Source: Blakeslea trispora
Lineage: Eukaryota > Mucoromycota > Mucoromycetes > Mucorales > Choanephoraceae
Assembly (NCBI GenBank): GCA_025331445.1
Contig: JAIWNE010000009.1
Span: 124,001 to 188,000 of the forward strand
Length of the DNA stretch: 64,000 bases
Direction: 5' to 3'
The notes below the pieces were generated by a model, which saw nothing but the letters and a program-made list of their open reading frames with translations, did no database searches and was not told the DNA's origin. The position numbers and the translations under genes were made by a program. This document shows positions 33,855 through 44,899 of this stretch, piece by piece. Position 1 is the stretch's first letter. Each line of letters opens with the position of its first letter.

Positions 33855-36800
33855 TTATTCTAAGTAAATATAAGTGGGCGCTTCTAATTTTTTTGGTTGC
33901 TTAGGGAACTGGCGCCACTTGTTCCAGTATGTTTCGTATTCTTTAAGTTTTCCCTCAATTCTGAGGTAGTAATTGTATACTGGTGGGAGATTTGATTGGT
34001 TAATACCAAGCCTGATTGCATACCAATGGACATTATGACCGTTTTGGATATGAATGGCAACAGGCTTGGATTTTGATTTGGGAACATTTAATGGCAGGTA
34101 GGTGATAGCAGGATTAATTCCTGGATGCTCTTGTTCAGCAGAAGGGTAAATACAAACAGGAATAGAATAGGTGTCTGCAACCAGTTGAGCACAGTCAGGC
34201 CCGTAGAACCACTCAGGCATTTCTTTCTTATCTAGCCCTGTTGCAACAACTGTCCGAAGTCTTTCAACATCAAAGTTTGGAAAGTACTTCCTGTAACTGT
34301 CTTTGATGTTTTCCAAAGTCTTCAACATTTTGCATCTGACTTCCAGATACTGGTCCCCATCCACGTATTTAGAGCCGCTTCTGTCCACCAAGAAGGCAAC
34401 TGCTCTAAAACCACAGTTACCATCCCCTAAGGGATTGAGGTAATCAGTAACTTCGGATTCCTTGATTGATGGACTGAGGATGCTAGTGATTGAAGGCGGA
34501 AGATTGCCTCGCGAGCGCTTGGTTTGAGGTAAAGGGCTTTCGTAAACGAAATCATCTTTACCATAGCTTGCCTCTGAGGCTTTTCTTTTCTTGCCCTTGG
34601 CTTCTATTTTTGAAGCGCAATTATTATTTAGTTTTAGAATAGAAATGATTATATTTGAGCATTACCTTCATCTTTCTTCGCCTGTTGTTTTTTTTTCTCG
34701 TTTAGCGACTTCTTTCAATTCTTCTTTTTCTTTTTCCAAAGAGAACTCATAGTGAGTTTTTCTTCTTTTCGTATTCTTTGGTCGTCCTCTAACACTGACT
34801 TTTCTTCGAGGAGGAAGCACCTTCTCGATTCTTCTTTCTTCAATGCTTCTCATGCACTTTTCAACACTTTCTTCTAATCTTCTTTGATCTTGGATAGATT
34901 CCAAAGAACTGTGAAGATCAATGAGCTCGTTAGCCAAGTTCATGATGATGGCCTTTCTTGAAGCACCGACCACGAATCCCTTCTTCGGTTCATCACTACG
35001 AGTGACTCTGTCACTGTCATTGGTAGCATCAATAACTGCACAGTCGTCATCGTCATTCTCTTCATCTGTTAGCCACATTTCTTCATCTTCATCAACAATT
35101 GCTTCTAATAAAAAAGTGTTATCTTGTATTGTTATTATGCGTCAGTCTTCATTTACCTTTCGTCTTCAAACAAATCTCATCTTCTAATTCTTCCAAGTCA
35201 TCTTGTGTATGCATTTTGGAAGCAAAATAATCTAAAAGATATTAGATACATATTTATACATTTGTAGATATAAACTTACCTTCTTCACCTTCATCAAAGT
35301 TGAATCGCCATCTACGCGGAAACATACTTAAAGGAACTTGGTTCTTTTCCAAGCTCAAAATGTGCTTGCAAGGAAGGTTATATTGCAACCGAACCGAGCA
35401 CAAGCAAGCTTTATAGCTGATTGGGGTCTCAGCTGAACGAATTTTAACGAGTTCGTTAAAAACTTTCCCAATAGCAAAGGAATGAACCTTTTGGACCAAA
35501 GGGAGCAACATCTTAAACAGGTCTTCTTCCTGACAGTAATATCCTCTGTACGAGAACATTTCTCGGCCTTTCTTGCTTTCAGCTTCTCTTGCCTAAATGT
35601 AATGAATTAGTTAAAGAAAGCATTGCCAGCAGATTAAAAATAGGTACCCTTTGTCTGTACCATTGATCAATTTTTTCAGTGACCATCACAATAGTACCAG
35701 ATGAAGACTTAATAAATCTCTTTAAAGAAGAGTGGCTGCCTTCTACTCTGTTTGAAGAGCGGTTTTCAAAATGAGGAAGTTTGTAAGTATGGAAGGCTGT
35801 CCATTTTTCAGCTTCTTCCATTTTGCTATTTAAATCAAAGTTAGTGACTTTAACTTGATAGAAAGTAGATTTACCTTTCAATGAAATCAATTGCTTTTTT
35901 CTTGCCGTCTTCACTCACATAAACCAATGGAGCTTGGCTGCCATCATCAAGCTGCTTCAGGTTTTTCTTAAATATTCAAAACCTCGTTTAGACATCATTC
36001 AGCCTATTTACTGATCGCTTACCTTTTCTCCCTCAGAAAAAATATCTGGCTGATTGACAAAAAGTTCCTTCAGCGAGCGAACTGCAACTACCATTTCTTC
36101 ACGAGTAATCGCTTTCAATGCAACTTCTTGATATCGCATCTGGATCTCTTGTCGAATGCGATCTCTTCGGTCTTTGTCTTTTTCAACAACACACTCCATT
36201 AGCTTCGCCTCAAGTCTTTTTTGCATATGCACATAACATAAAATGTTATGTGTTTGAGGAAAGACTGGAAATGGCATTTTTCAATGCTTGCTCATTGTCG
36301 GTGGTAATCGTCTGAGGTCCTTGGTTCTCTTCAGGCCAAGTGATTTTTTTGAGGCAGTCAAGCACCCATTTGTACTGGGTGTTGTCCTCTTCGCTGATAA
36401 ATGCACCAGCAACCTCAAAAGTTACGAGGGTATTAGGCTTAATGCCTTCGACACTACTAGTGCCAACAATGTTGACAAATGTCAACTTGTGAGCATTGAT
36501 CTTGTAAGTAGCATCAATGACCAAGTTTTCAGGCATGTTCTTAGCACGCTCAATGTTTGACTTAAGTGCAAAGAAAACAGCACTGATTCTTTTGTCATTG
36601 TCAACGTTGTAGAATACTTCGTATCCTTTGTTCTGTAGGCCGATGACATATTCATACATCATCTTACTACGCTGGGTGTTGAAGTAGCGATACTGAAGAT
36701 TTTCTAAATCTTTTTTAGTGACGTTGAGCACTTTATCAGAAATCAAGTTTTGATAAACGCTGCTAGCATTCATTCCAGTCTTGAAGTAGCCATAAATCTT

Positions 36801-37184
36801 CTCTTCAAGTTCAGCAGACATTTTTCTGTTGATGCTGTAGTTGGTTGGGTCTTCTGAGATACTGTGATTGTGCTGACCTTGAGAGTTGCTGACAATCCAT
36901 TTCTGAATCATTGCATCAAAACGAAAGTTGATGAAAACACCGCAAAGCATTTTCTGGCTTTTGGTATCTTTAAAGGGATCATTTCTGTCGGATCTGATGC
37001 GCTTCTTGCCACCATGCTTACATATGTAGTTGATGGCTGTTGGCTTGGATGTCTTGATACTCATGACAACGTTGAATTCCTTTCCGAATCGACGAATATC
37101 ATCGTAGATTTCGCTTTTGTTGCTGTATTTCTTGCTTACAATCGTGTTGAAGAAAGTTGAATGAGTTTGAATATCTTGGGTCAT
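33855..37184 (-). CDS. MULE transposase with C-terminal OTU cysteine-protease domain (frame broken twice)
   Basis: Exons read in order on the minus strand from the ATG at 37184. A FAR1/WRKY-like zinc region comes first (ICKHGG...KMLCGVF...GQHNHSI). Next is the MULE DDE core with NLVIDATYKIN, then TTDNEQALKNAI, FPQTHNILCYVHMQKRL and NRVEGSHSSLKRFI. Then a SWIM finger (CLCSVRLQYNLPCKHIL), an AT-hook (RGRPKNTKRRK) and an OTU domain with NPLGDGNCGFRAVAF and NGHNVHWYAIRL, ending APTYIYLE. OTU enzymes cleave ubiquitin; the DGNC cysteine and the HWY histidine are both present. Introns join the parts, but one extra base in an A5 run (36277-36281) and one in an A9 run (34688-34696) break the frame. 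These could be real decay or base-calling error. Confidence 0.85.
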
Positions 37185-37600
37185 TTTGTTAGTAGAGGGA
37201 AGAAAAAGTTTTTTTTACAGTTGGTGTCAAAATATGTCTATTTTCTGATAAAAAAATATCTGAGTTAATGTTTAGAGTTGACATGACCATTGAGAGCCAA
37301 CAAAGAGAAATAAAAAAGATACAATATACATCCCCTTTTCTATTTATTTTTTGATTCAATCAGAATAATCTCTCGGTACAAGAATAAATAGATAAAATGC
37401 ACAGTTATAAGAGCATATGTTAATCTTTTCAAGTTTCTATAAAGCTTTCTCCTGGATTACTATGCTTTTTCCTTTTCAAGAAGTGAACTCAAAACTACCA
37501 GATTGGACTTCAAAAGTAAACAATGGGGGGTCAATACTATCAGGATTAAACAGAGAATTACTAAAAAAAGATGGAGTGTCTCTAGGGAGCGGACAAAACA

Positions 37601-37691
37601 AAAGTGGGGTGTCTGGAGGGAGTGGACAAAAGAAAAAAAATGAGTGGGGTGTCTGAAGGGAGTGGACATTGGAGTGGACGGAGTGTTTACC
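37601..37691. repeat. MULE right terminal inverted repeat (91 bp)
   Basis: Exact inverted copy of 33656-33746. A further degenerate copy of the inner 25-base motif lies just inside it at about 37572-37594 (GAGTGTCTCTAGGGAGCGGA). Confidence 0.93.
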
Positions 37692-37700
37692 TATTCAAAG
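37692..37700. repeat. Target site duplication, right copy
   Basis: TATTCAAAG, identical to the left copy at 33647-33655. Confidence 0.93.
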
Positions 37701-38069
37701 ATTTTGTCGGGTTTACTGTTTCTTCCCAAAGTCTTTGAAAACGCTTGGCAGAGATCTGCCAGTTTTCTTGGAAGCAAGTGTCGAAATACAATGCGGATAG
37801 AAACTCTGAAAGCGCCCTTCTTTCTCGTCACGACATAGTATGCAAATGGAAAGAAAATGACGTTGGCTTTAAGAAGAACTGTTTTTTATTGATGAGGCTG
37901 GGTTTCATACTCAAATGATGAGAAGTCGCGCATGATCGAAAAAAGGTGAACCTGCTATTGTACAAGCTTACAGACGATGTGGAGCAAATGCTACATTTGT
38001 CGGCCATTTTTCTCCTTGGAAAACTACTACAGGCGTGCCGCTTTTGCAGTATAAAAAGACCAACTATTG
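37701..38069 (+). pseudogene. Tc1/mariner-type transposase relic, 3' part
   Basis: Beyond the MULE the old transposase resumes. One frame reads NADRNSESALLSRHDIVCKW and ENDVGFKKNC, and a neighbouring frame continues FIDEAGFHTQMMRSRA (37885-37932), a stop in place of the usual Trp, then SKKGEPAIVQ. FIDEAGF carries the second catalytic Asp region of IS630/Tc1 DDE transposases. Frame changes (one in a T6 run) and stops show it is dead. The left part is at 33267-33655. Confidence 0.78.
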
Positions 38070-38546
38070 AGACAAACACAGATATATATGGATCGCTGTA
38101 TAGCTTTTGTATGTCATAATTAGCTTGGGTGTTTTTATTGATACAAAAGCATTAATATCGTCCTATTCTCTTTCTTTACCGCACAATAATGAGCAGTAAT
38201 CACTTTACATACTTTATCCTGAGCGCTTCTCTTTACATGTCAAAAATGAATATTTGGTCTTTCTGTATCCCCAAACAAAAGACCAAGTTGTTCACCAATA
38301 TAGACTAATCTTCACAAAGAATAAACAATCAAATAATATATCAGCCAATGATGAAATTGATCAGTAATATAGTCAACCTGCTTTAATAGATAGAGGAAAA
38401 GAAAGTGTTCTTTTTCTTATTTTTTCTTTAATTATTATAAAAATAAACACTTTAAATATAGAGGTAACAAGGTTGTTCAGTAGACTTTGAGCCATTTGCT
38501 TACATTGCTACACCAAACGCCTCCTGCTACTTATGCGATATGTAAA
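38070..38546. other. Intergenic stretch, no gene seen
   Basis: AT-rich DNA after the Tc1 relic. It may hold the old element's right end; no inverted repeat to match was found. It runs up to the broken zinc-finger-like gene. Confidence 0.4.
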
Positions 38547-39337
38547 ATGAAATTGCTTGGAAAAAAGGCATGGATTTTACTATGGATATTGTCGCGTATC
38601 TGTACTGATAAAAGAGAATTGAAGGTCTCTCGGAATTCGGATGGTTTTCTGTGTCCATACTGCAAAGAAAGATACAAGACTGGAAAAAACGTTGAAAGAG
38701 CATTTGGCAAGGACACAGTTGAATTGTACGCACCCTTATAATTCAATGATTGATCCTGGGCCTCAAACTGAATCTGTTGAAATTTTGTCCTCTTTATGCA
38801 TGCATGATGAGCGTAATGGTCGGTGTACAACTGCGACAACTACAATGAGTACTGGTAAGCGCAATACCTCAACCAACGTGAAACCAGTCTATAGAAACGA
38901 GGAAAACGAAAGCCTGCCTATATCATCAGGTGCAAAGACTACACCAATCATGCCACATATCTCAAATGTGTTAACTGATTCAGTTGTACTGTCCTCAACT
39001 CCAACCTCCCAATTCATTTCATCTCCATATTCCGTGCCAATTCAATTTGCTGAAATTAACAATTCATTACCAACAACGGACGATCGCATAGTTTTTAATG
39101 ACATTGACATATCTGCTCAATTTTATCATTCTGTATTGTCATATAGACAAAAATGCTACATTCTATGCCCTTGATCGCGTCAACATTGATCTCTATATCA
39201 TGTGTGAAGGTATTCATATCAAACTTCCATTCAGTCTTGATCAAGTACCACTCTTTATTTCGCAGCTAAATAAGAACATCAATGTCATTGCTTGTCCTGA
39301 AATTGCAATGAATGACGATAGCCATATACATGCCTAA
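38547..39337 (+). pseudogene. Disrupted gene with a C2H2-like zinc motif, unknown
   Basis: The ATG at 38547 begins MKLLGKKAWILLW, then a zinc-finger-like start DGFLCPYCKERYKTGK. The frame then changes at an A6 run near 38684-38690. The new frame supplies KEHLARTQLNCTHPYNS, which would complete a C-C-H-C motif, and a Ser/Thr-rich middle. A second change at an A5 run near 39150 is needed to reach DRVNIDLYIMCEGIHIKLPF and a Ser/Asn-rich end. Both changes lie in poly-A runs. Either it is a decayed gene or the assembly has single-base errors. I do not recognise the family. Confidence 0.45.
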
Positions 39338-39704
39338 AATCCTGTGACACTAACTAATCACACTACACACCAGGTCACTGACGCCAAAGTCTCAAATAGA
39401 CGAAAAACAATCTTTAGTCATTATAACCATTAATTGTCATCATTATCTTGTCCATTGTATAACTAAATTCTCCTGTCTGTCGTACATATAACATTAAAAG
39501 TTTATTTTTATGAGCCCATACACGAGAAGCCAACAGCTCCACTGCTTGGAAAAAAAAAGGGTCCAAAAACCAAGTTAAAATATTCTAGTGACATTTTCAG
39601 GAAGACCTAATTTTGAATAGGCGAAAGTGACAAACAAGAAAATTGCTTGGCCTGAATTTAACTTTTTTTTCTTCTTTTCTTCTTTTACCTATCTTTATCC
39701 CAAA
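39338..39704. other. Intergenic region upstream of HID1
   Basis: AT-rich with a T/C-rich tract (39660-39695) leading into the HID1 start. No other feature is seen. Confidence 0.5.
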
Positions 39705-42622
39705 ATGGGTGCAGCAGATAGTAAACTAGCGTTTAGAAAAAGCGTGTTTCGACTCTATGAAGAGAAGGTTTGATGGATGATTTGTACCTGAGCTAATAGA
39801 TATACTTAATCAATACAATCTCTCTTTCCAACAGACTATTCCAGCAGCTGAAAATGAGTTTTGGGAACTAGTACGTTATACATCAACAAAACTCTGTTCA
39901 GAATGACTTACGCATCGATTAGTTCTGGAATCTACCAGAGACAGTAGATGATGTGTTTTCATTGATAGGGGCTAATGATATCAGACGTACTCGAGATGCT
40001 TCACCAGACAATTTTGAGACTTTAATCGATAAAGTAAATTCGAAAGCTTTCATCTCTTGTTGCCTATGATTAAACGTGTCCTACTTTTCTTTTCAGGTCT
40101 TGAAGAAAATGCAAGACACAATCAATTCAAGACATTTTCCAACAGAAAAATACTCTATAAATCATCTTTTGAATTGTTGCCGTATCATGACACGAATCAT
40201 GCCATTTGTTTTTGAGAGTCTCGAGCATGTGGAATGGGAAGAGAGATTTTTCTGGACACCTAGGCAGGTTGAAAAAGAAAAGAAAAATCCCGAAGATAAG
40301 CCTGAATATGAAACTTTACCTTGTCGAGGCGAGCTCCTGTTGAACTGTAGGTAGAAATATTAGCTTCCATGGTGTTTCTCATCATTTCTCATCCACCTTT
40401 TTTCTCTCTTTAAAAATAGTAACAATTCAAGCTCTGTTTTTGGCCGGATTTACTATTCCGATAGCATTAGCCACAAAAGAATCCAAAGTGAATTATATGA
40501 TCTGGGAGAATGGTGTTGGATCCAGCCTGCCCATAACTGTTTACAAAGACAATGAAGCTAATCGAACCGAAGTATTGCGCCTGCTTGTTGTCTTGTTATC
40601 AAGATCCATGTATGTCTTGCCTTCTCAACTTTTGTTGAAAGAAGATCTATGGCTTCGCTATGTGGCTGTCAAGACTGAGCGTAAGGTTGTGTTAGTCATC
40701 TTATGTAGCTTGCTGAACACTGTTTGCAATTACGATCCTACCGGCTGGGTTCCTTACAACCATGTGGTCGGCATTGGCCCTCGGGAGCAGTTAGTAACAT
40801 TCTGCTTAACCACTTTACTTATTCTACTAGATTACCGTTCTCCTCAGCAAGCTGAAGACATGCGCCAGCAGGAGCAACTCCAGAGTCCAACATCACGCAA
40901 GAGCACTGAACTTCCGACACACGTAGAGACGTTGACACTGGAAAACCCAGATGCTATACCCAGAACAAGTATGGAAATCGAAGTATTTACACCTGGAACC
41001 ACAGATCCTCATCAACACCATAAACCAGATGAAAACGCATTTCGTCATTACATGTCCAAAATGCATCGCAAAGAAGATTTTGAGTTTCTGATGAAAGGAA
41101 TCTATCGTCTACTAAGTAATCCAATGACAGCAGCCAATACATACCTACCTGGATCAACTAAACGTGTTAGCTGCTTTGTTGATGTTGTAATGCTTTGTTG
41201 GAGACTGATTGAGACTAATCCTGTAAGCGAGGAAATTAAAGAAAAACTGTTATTTCTTATTGATTCATCTCTCCTTCAAAGCGATTCATTAAGCACCTAG
41301 TTGAGACAGATGGAGCCATGGATCTTACAATTGTATTATTATTCTACGCTATCGACAACAAAGACAAGATGAGTAAGTTGTTTTTTATAGAAGACATTTC
41401 GTTTACTGAGATATATTTCAGCACAAATTGGCTTGGTTCGCATGTGCGTGTTTATGCTTCAAACATTATCTTCTGACAAAGAGTATTGTGTCAAGCTCAA
41501 TAAGCCCTTCACTACTCATGGTTCACTTCCCAGTGCGATAAGGCTTTATGCATTCAATGGCAGCTATGCTGATTTCTTGATTATTGTAAGTAGATTGAAA
41601 GATCAGGTTGCATTTGACTAAGCTTCCATTTCTAGTCCATCTATTCACTTATTTCATCCACTCAAGGCCGACTATCCACACTCTACCCACCTCTTATGCT
41701 TACTGTTTCCAACATTTCATCTTATCTGACTAACATTGGTGTAACAACATCTTCCAAGTTGATCTCTATGTTTCATTCTATGGCCTCGCCTACATTCTTG
41801 TTAGCGGACGAGTACAATCCTCAGTTGACATGTTATCTCTTAGAAACGCTAAACAATCTTATCCATTACCATTATGCTGAGAACCTTAATTTGGTTTATG
41901 CTGTTGTTTTGCACCACGACTATTTTGAAAAGTTAAACAAGTTGGAATTTGCTGATGCGTTAGCAGAAGTAAACAGAGTAAGACAGATGAGAGAAAAAAA
42001 ATCAGTAGAAAATCAAAGCGAGACACAGCAAATAAATACAAATGGAGAATCCCAGAAGGATGATGATGCAAACAATAGAAGCGAAGACAAGGACGAGGAC
42101 AAGACGAAGCATGAGAATAAGGATAGCAAAAGTGAAGAAGAGAAACCCAAACTATCTTACGCTGCGGTCGTAGCTAGCAACATACCTGCAGAAGAGACAG
42201 GCTCTTCTAGTGCTTCATCATCAAAACCAATTGAGCCAACAAGACGTGATAGCACCAATACAATTTCAGCTTATCCAACACGACAAGGTTTTGTACCTAA
42301 TGAACAGTGGATGAACTATTGGAAATCGAAATTCCCTCTTTCTACCATTTCAGCATTAATTCAACAGTTGGTGCCTAAGATGGAAGAAAAATCAGTTGAG
42401 CAAGGAATGTCTTTAGAAAGCTTAATGGAATTTTTAAAGACAGTGCCTGTTGACCTACCAGACGAGGAAAAAGACATTTATATTCGCAAATTTCAGTGGG
42501 GAGAAGCCTTGGTGATTTGGTTCCGAAGTATGTTATGGGGTCAAAACTATGTGAGCACAATGAAGGATTATGGTCCATGGAACGGCACCAATGTCAAACT
42601 ATTTCAAATTAAAGAAGAATAA
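39705..42622 (+). CDS. HID1: HID1-domain protein (HID1/Ftp105 family)
   Basis: About eight exons give roughly 830 residues. The N-terminus MGAADSKLAFRKSVFRLYE matches the MGxxDSKLxFRK start of HID1, with Gly2 as a probable N-myristoylation site. Later blocks include FWELFWNLPETVDDVFSLI, NCCRIMTRIMPFVFE, DLWLRYV, VGLxRMCVFMLQTLSSD-like, RLNKPF-like and the C-terminal YWKSKFPLSTISALIQ...WFRSMLWGQNY...VKLFQI. A seeming frame break near 41220-41290 disappears if GTAAGC...CAAAG is spliced out, joining ETNP to RFIKHLVETDG. The charged stretch at 42000-42280 is low complexity. HID1 acts at the Golgi/trans-Golgi network. The fission yeast member binds the deubiquitinase Ubp5. Confidence 0.92.
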
Positions 42623-43075
42623 AACTTGTACACATTTTTCTAGTAAGTTTGGTTATGCAGTGTATCCTTTACAGTGTCCTGCATATGCTCTTCTCTAATA
42701 CATCAATTGTTACATGTGTTAGTAGTTGTTTTCAAAAAAAAAAAAAAAAAAAAGTATCAGCCAATTTCTCAAATTTGTTTTCTTGCTTTGTTAGTGTACT
42801 GTGCTTTATGTAACCAGTTTGGAAATGGTTTGGTGGTTTTCAACTCGTTACCACAAATGCATCAACATTTGCAATAAAGCAATCGGTTGATCCTGGGAAA
42901 GGCTTTACTTGTTGAATATTTCTTTGATCTAGTAACAAGCAGCATGACATATCATGGCTTTTTGTTTTCAAAGAGAGAGAGGGGTTAGGAACGCAAATAA
43001 ATAGATGTTTTATTATTAAATGATTAAACTAGTAAATTTTTTAAAAAATGAATGGGAATTGCAATAGATCTAATA
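42623..43075. other. Convergent 3' flanks of HID1 and CYP51
   Basis: AT-rich with an A19 run near 42736-42754. No gene is seen. Confidence 0.5.
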
Positions 43076-44899
43076 TTATTCTCTCCAAGTATACTTGAGA
43101 TAAGCAGGCTTCTCAGGTACAACTACCATGGAAGTGTAGTCAGATTTAGGAACCTGCTTACCATCTAGCTCAAAGTCATAGAGACGAAGCAAAGTAGCAA
43201 TAATGGTCTTGATCTGAAGATAACCAAATTGCTCACCAATACAACGATGACGACCAGCACCAAAAGGCAAGAAAGGGTTCTTTGAAGAGATACCTACGGC
43301 ACCGAAACCATAGTCGACATTAGCATCATCACCAGCTTCCATTTGATGAACAGGGTCATCCAAGTCAGTCCAACGCATGGGGTTGTATTTAAGAGGCTCG
43401 TTGAAATAAGTTTCATCTGTTTGTGTCACACCAGGAGCAGCACATAAGAAGGTACCCTTAGGGATCTCATGGCCAGTCTTTTCGTAAACGATCTTGTCAG
43501 CAACTACTTTTCTCATCATTTGGAAGATAGGTGGGTGAAGACGAAGAGTTTCCTTGACACAGTTTTCTAGCAATGTCAATTCTTTGAGATTCTCAAAAGT
43601 CAACTCAGCTTTTAAGGATCCTAACTTGGCAATTTGTTCTTCACGCAAAGCACGAACAAGGTCTGGGCGAGCAGCTAATTCGAGCATAGTCCAAGCGGTT
43701 GTTGTGGCAGAAGTATGCTGACCACCGAAAAGGACAGCAATCATCATACCAGCAATATGCTTGTCAGGAACAGGTGAACCATCCTTGTAGTTAGCATCCA
43801 TTAAGGCTTGAAGCAAATCGGCGTTGGACTAAGTAAAAAAAAAAAAGGTATGAGATATACACGCACATATAATATGATGATAGCTTGTATGTACGTTATC
43901 ACCGTCAGCCTTTCTGCGTTGGATAATACTGGAATAAAGATCGGCCATCTTCTTACAAGCTTCATCACGCTTACGGTAAGAAGGCAAAGGCAAGTTGGGA
44001 AAGATGAAGTTGATAGGTTGGAACCCTTGGTCCAAATCATAGTAAAGCTTGGCTACGTTGCCATCGAGGTTAGCGCGGATTTCCTTACCCATCAAACAAC
44101 GAGAAGCAGTACAGATGATCAAAGAACCGAATGTGTGATAGGCATCGAACTTGCCTGAGGGCTTTTGATAGTCCTTGAAAAATTCGGTGACCTCTTCAAC
44201 AATCATAGGGACGTGTTGACGGAAACATTCTGAATTCAAGCCAGCCTTAATAAACCTATAGCAGTTGTACATAAGTTTTCTCATCATATTTTTCTTCTTC
44301 TTTTTGTCTCAATTTTACAAAAACAAAAGACAGAATCTAATCAAACAGGACTTACCTCTTTTGTTCCAAAAAGACACTGTGAGGAGCATCGTAAACAACT
44401 TCGGGACCAAAAACATATTTTGTCATATGGTTGTAGGCCTCAGCAGCAGAAGATAGGTTCTGCTTTGAGTTGAAGACAAACTGGTTACCTTCGGCACCCA
44501 AGAACACAGTTACTTTTCTTCCAACCATGTAGAAAGTGAATACATCACCATACTTTTTTTGACAATCCTTCAAAAACTTGATAGGGTTCCTTTAACGCGC
44601 TCTTTCATTAGCCTGAACAATTATCCAAAACTTGATTAATACTTACACACCGAACTCAACAGCATTGCCCATGAAGGGGATCCAAGAGAATACTTCAGGT
44701 GGTGCCTTAGGATCCTTAGGACCGAACTAACGATTTGTTTGCATCAGTATGACAGGCATAAAGAAAAAAAATTTCCTAAAAAACTTACAAGTTGATTCAA
44801 AATGTTTACAATGACATAAACACACAAGATAAGAATAGAGTAAACAGCCAAAGTGCCAGTAGAAGGAAGGGCGTTCACCAAAGTGGATATGACAGCCAT
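43076..44899 (-). CDS. ERG11: Lanosterol 14-alpha-demethylase (CYP51/Erg11)
   Basis: Exons from the ATG at 44899 encode an N-terminal membrane anchor (MAVISTLVNALPSTGTLAVY), a PPEVFSWIPFMGNAVEFG region, DVFTFYMVGRKVTVFLG and the substrate-site block EAYNHMTKYVFGPEVVYDAP. After that come the I-helix GGQHTSATTTAW, K-helix ETLRLHPP, and the heme motif FLPFGAGRHRCIGEQFG, ending YLKYTWRE. All CYP51 signatures are present. It removes the 14-methyl group of lanosterol/eburicol in ergosterol synthesis on the ER and is the azole target. The tyrosine in VVYD corresponds to Candida Tyr132. In Mucorales two paralogues are known and the F5 type has Phe there, so this looks like the F1 type. Confidence 0.95.

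Larger units (their letters stand above)
33656..37691 (-). mobile_element. Mutator-like (MULE) DNA transposon carrying a transposase-OTU protein
   Basis: A complete 4,036-bp element. It has 91-bp terminal inverted repeats identical at both ends (33656-33746 and 37601-37691), both starting GGTAAACACTCCG, and a 9-bp target duplication outside. It encodes one minus-strand multi-exon protein with FAR1-type, MULE transposase, SWIM, AT-hook and OTU regions. Identical repeats and a perfect duplication point to recent insertion. It lies inside a decayed Tc1-type element, so the two are nested. Two one-base shifts in poly-A runs affect the coding frame. Confidence 0.95.

Noticed and set aside
33656..37691. 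LTR retrotransposon
   Set aside because: The terminal repeats are inverted, not direct, and the protein is a DDE transposase without reverse transcriptase.
41220..41300. Apparent frameshift in HID1
   Set aside because: Splicing GTAAGCGAGG...TTCAAAG (about 59 bases) restores the frame, joining ETNP to RFIKHLVE.
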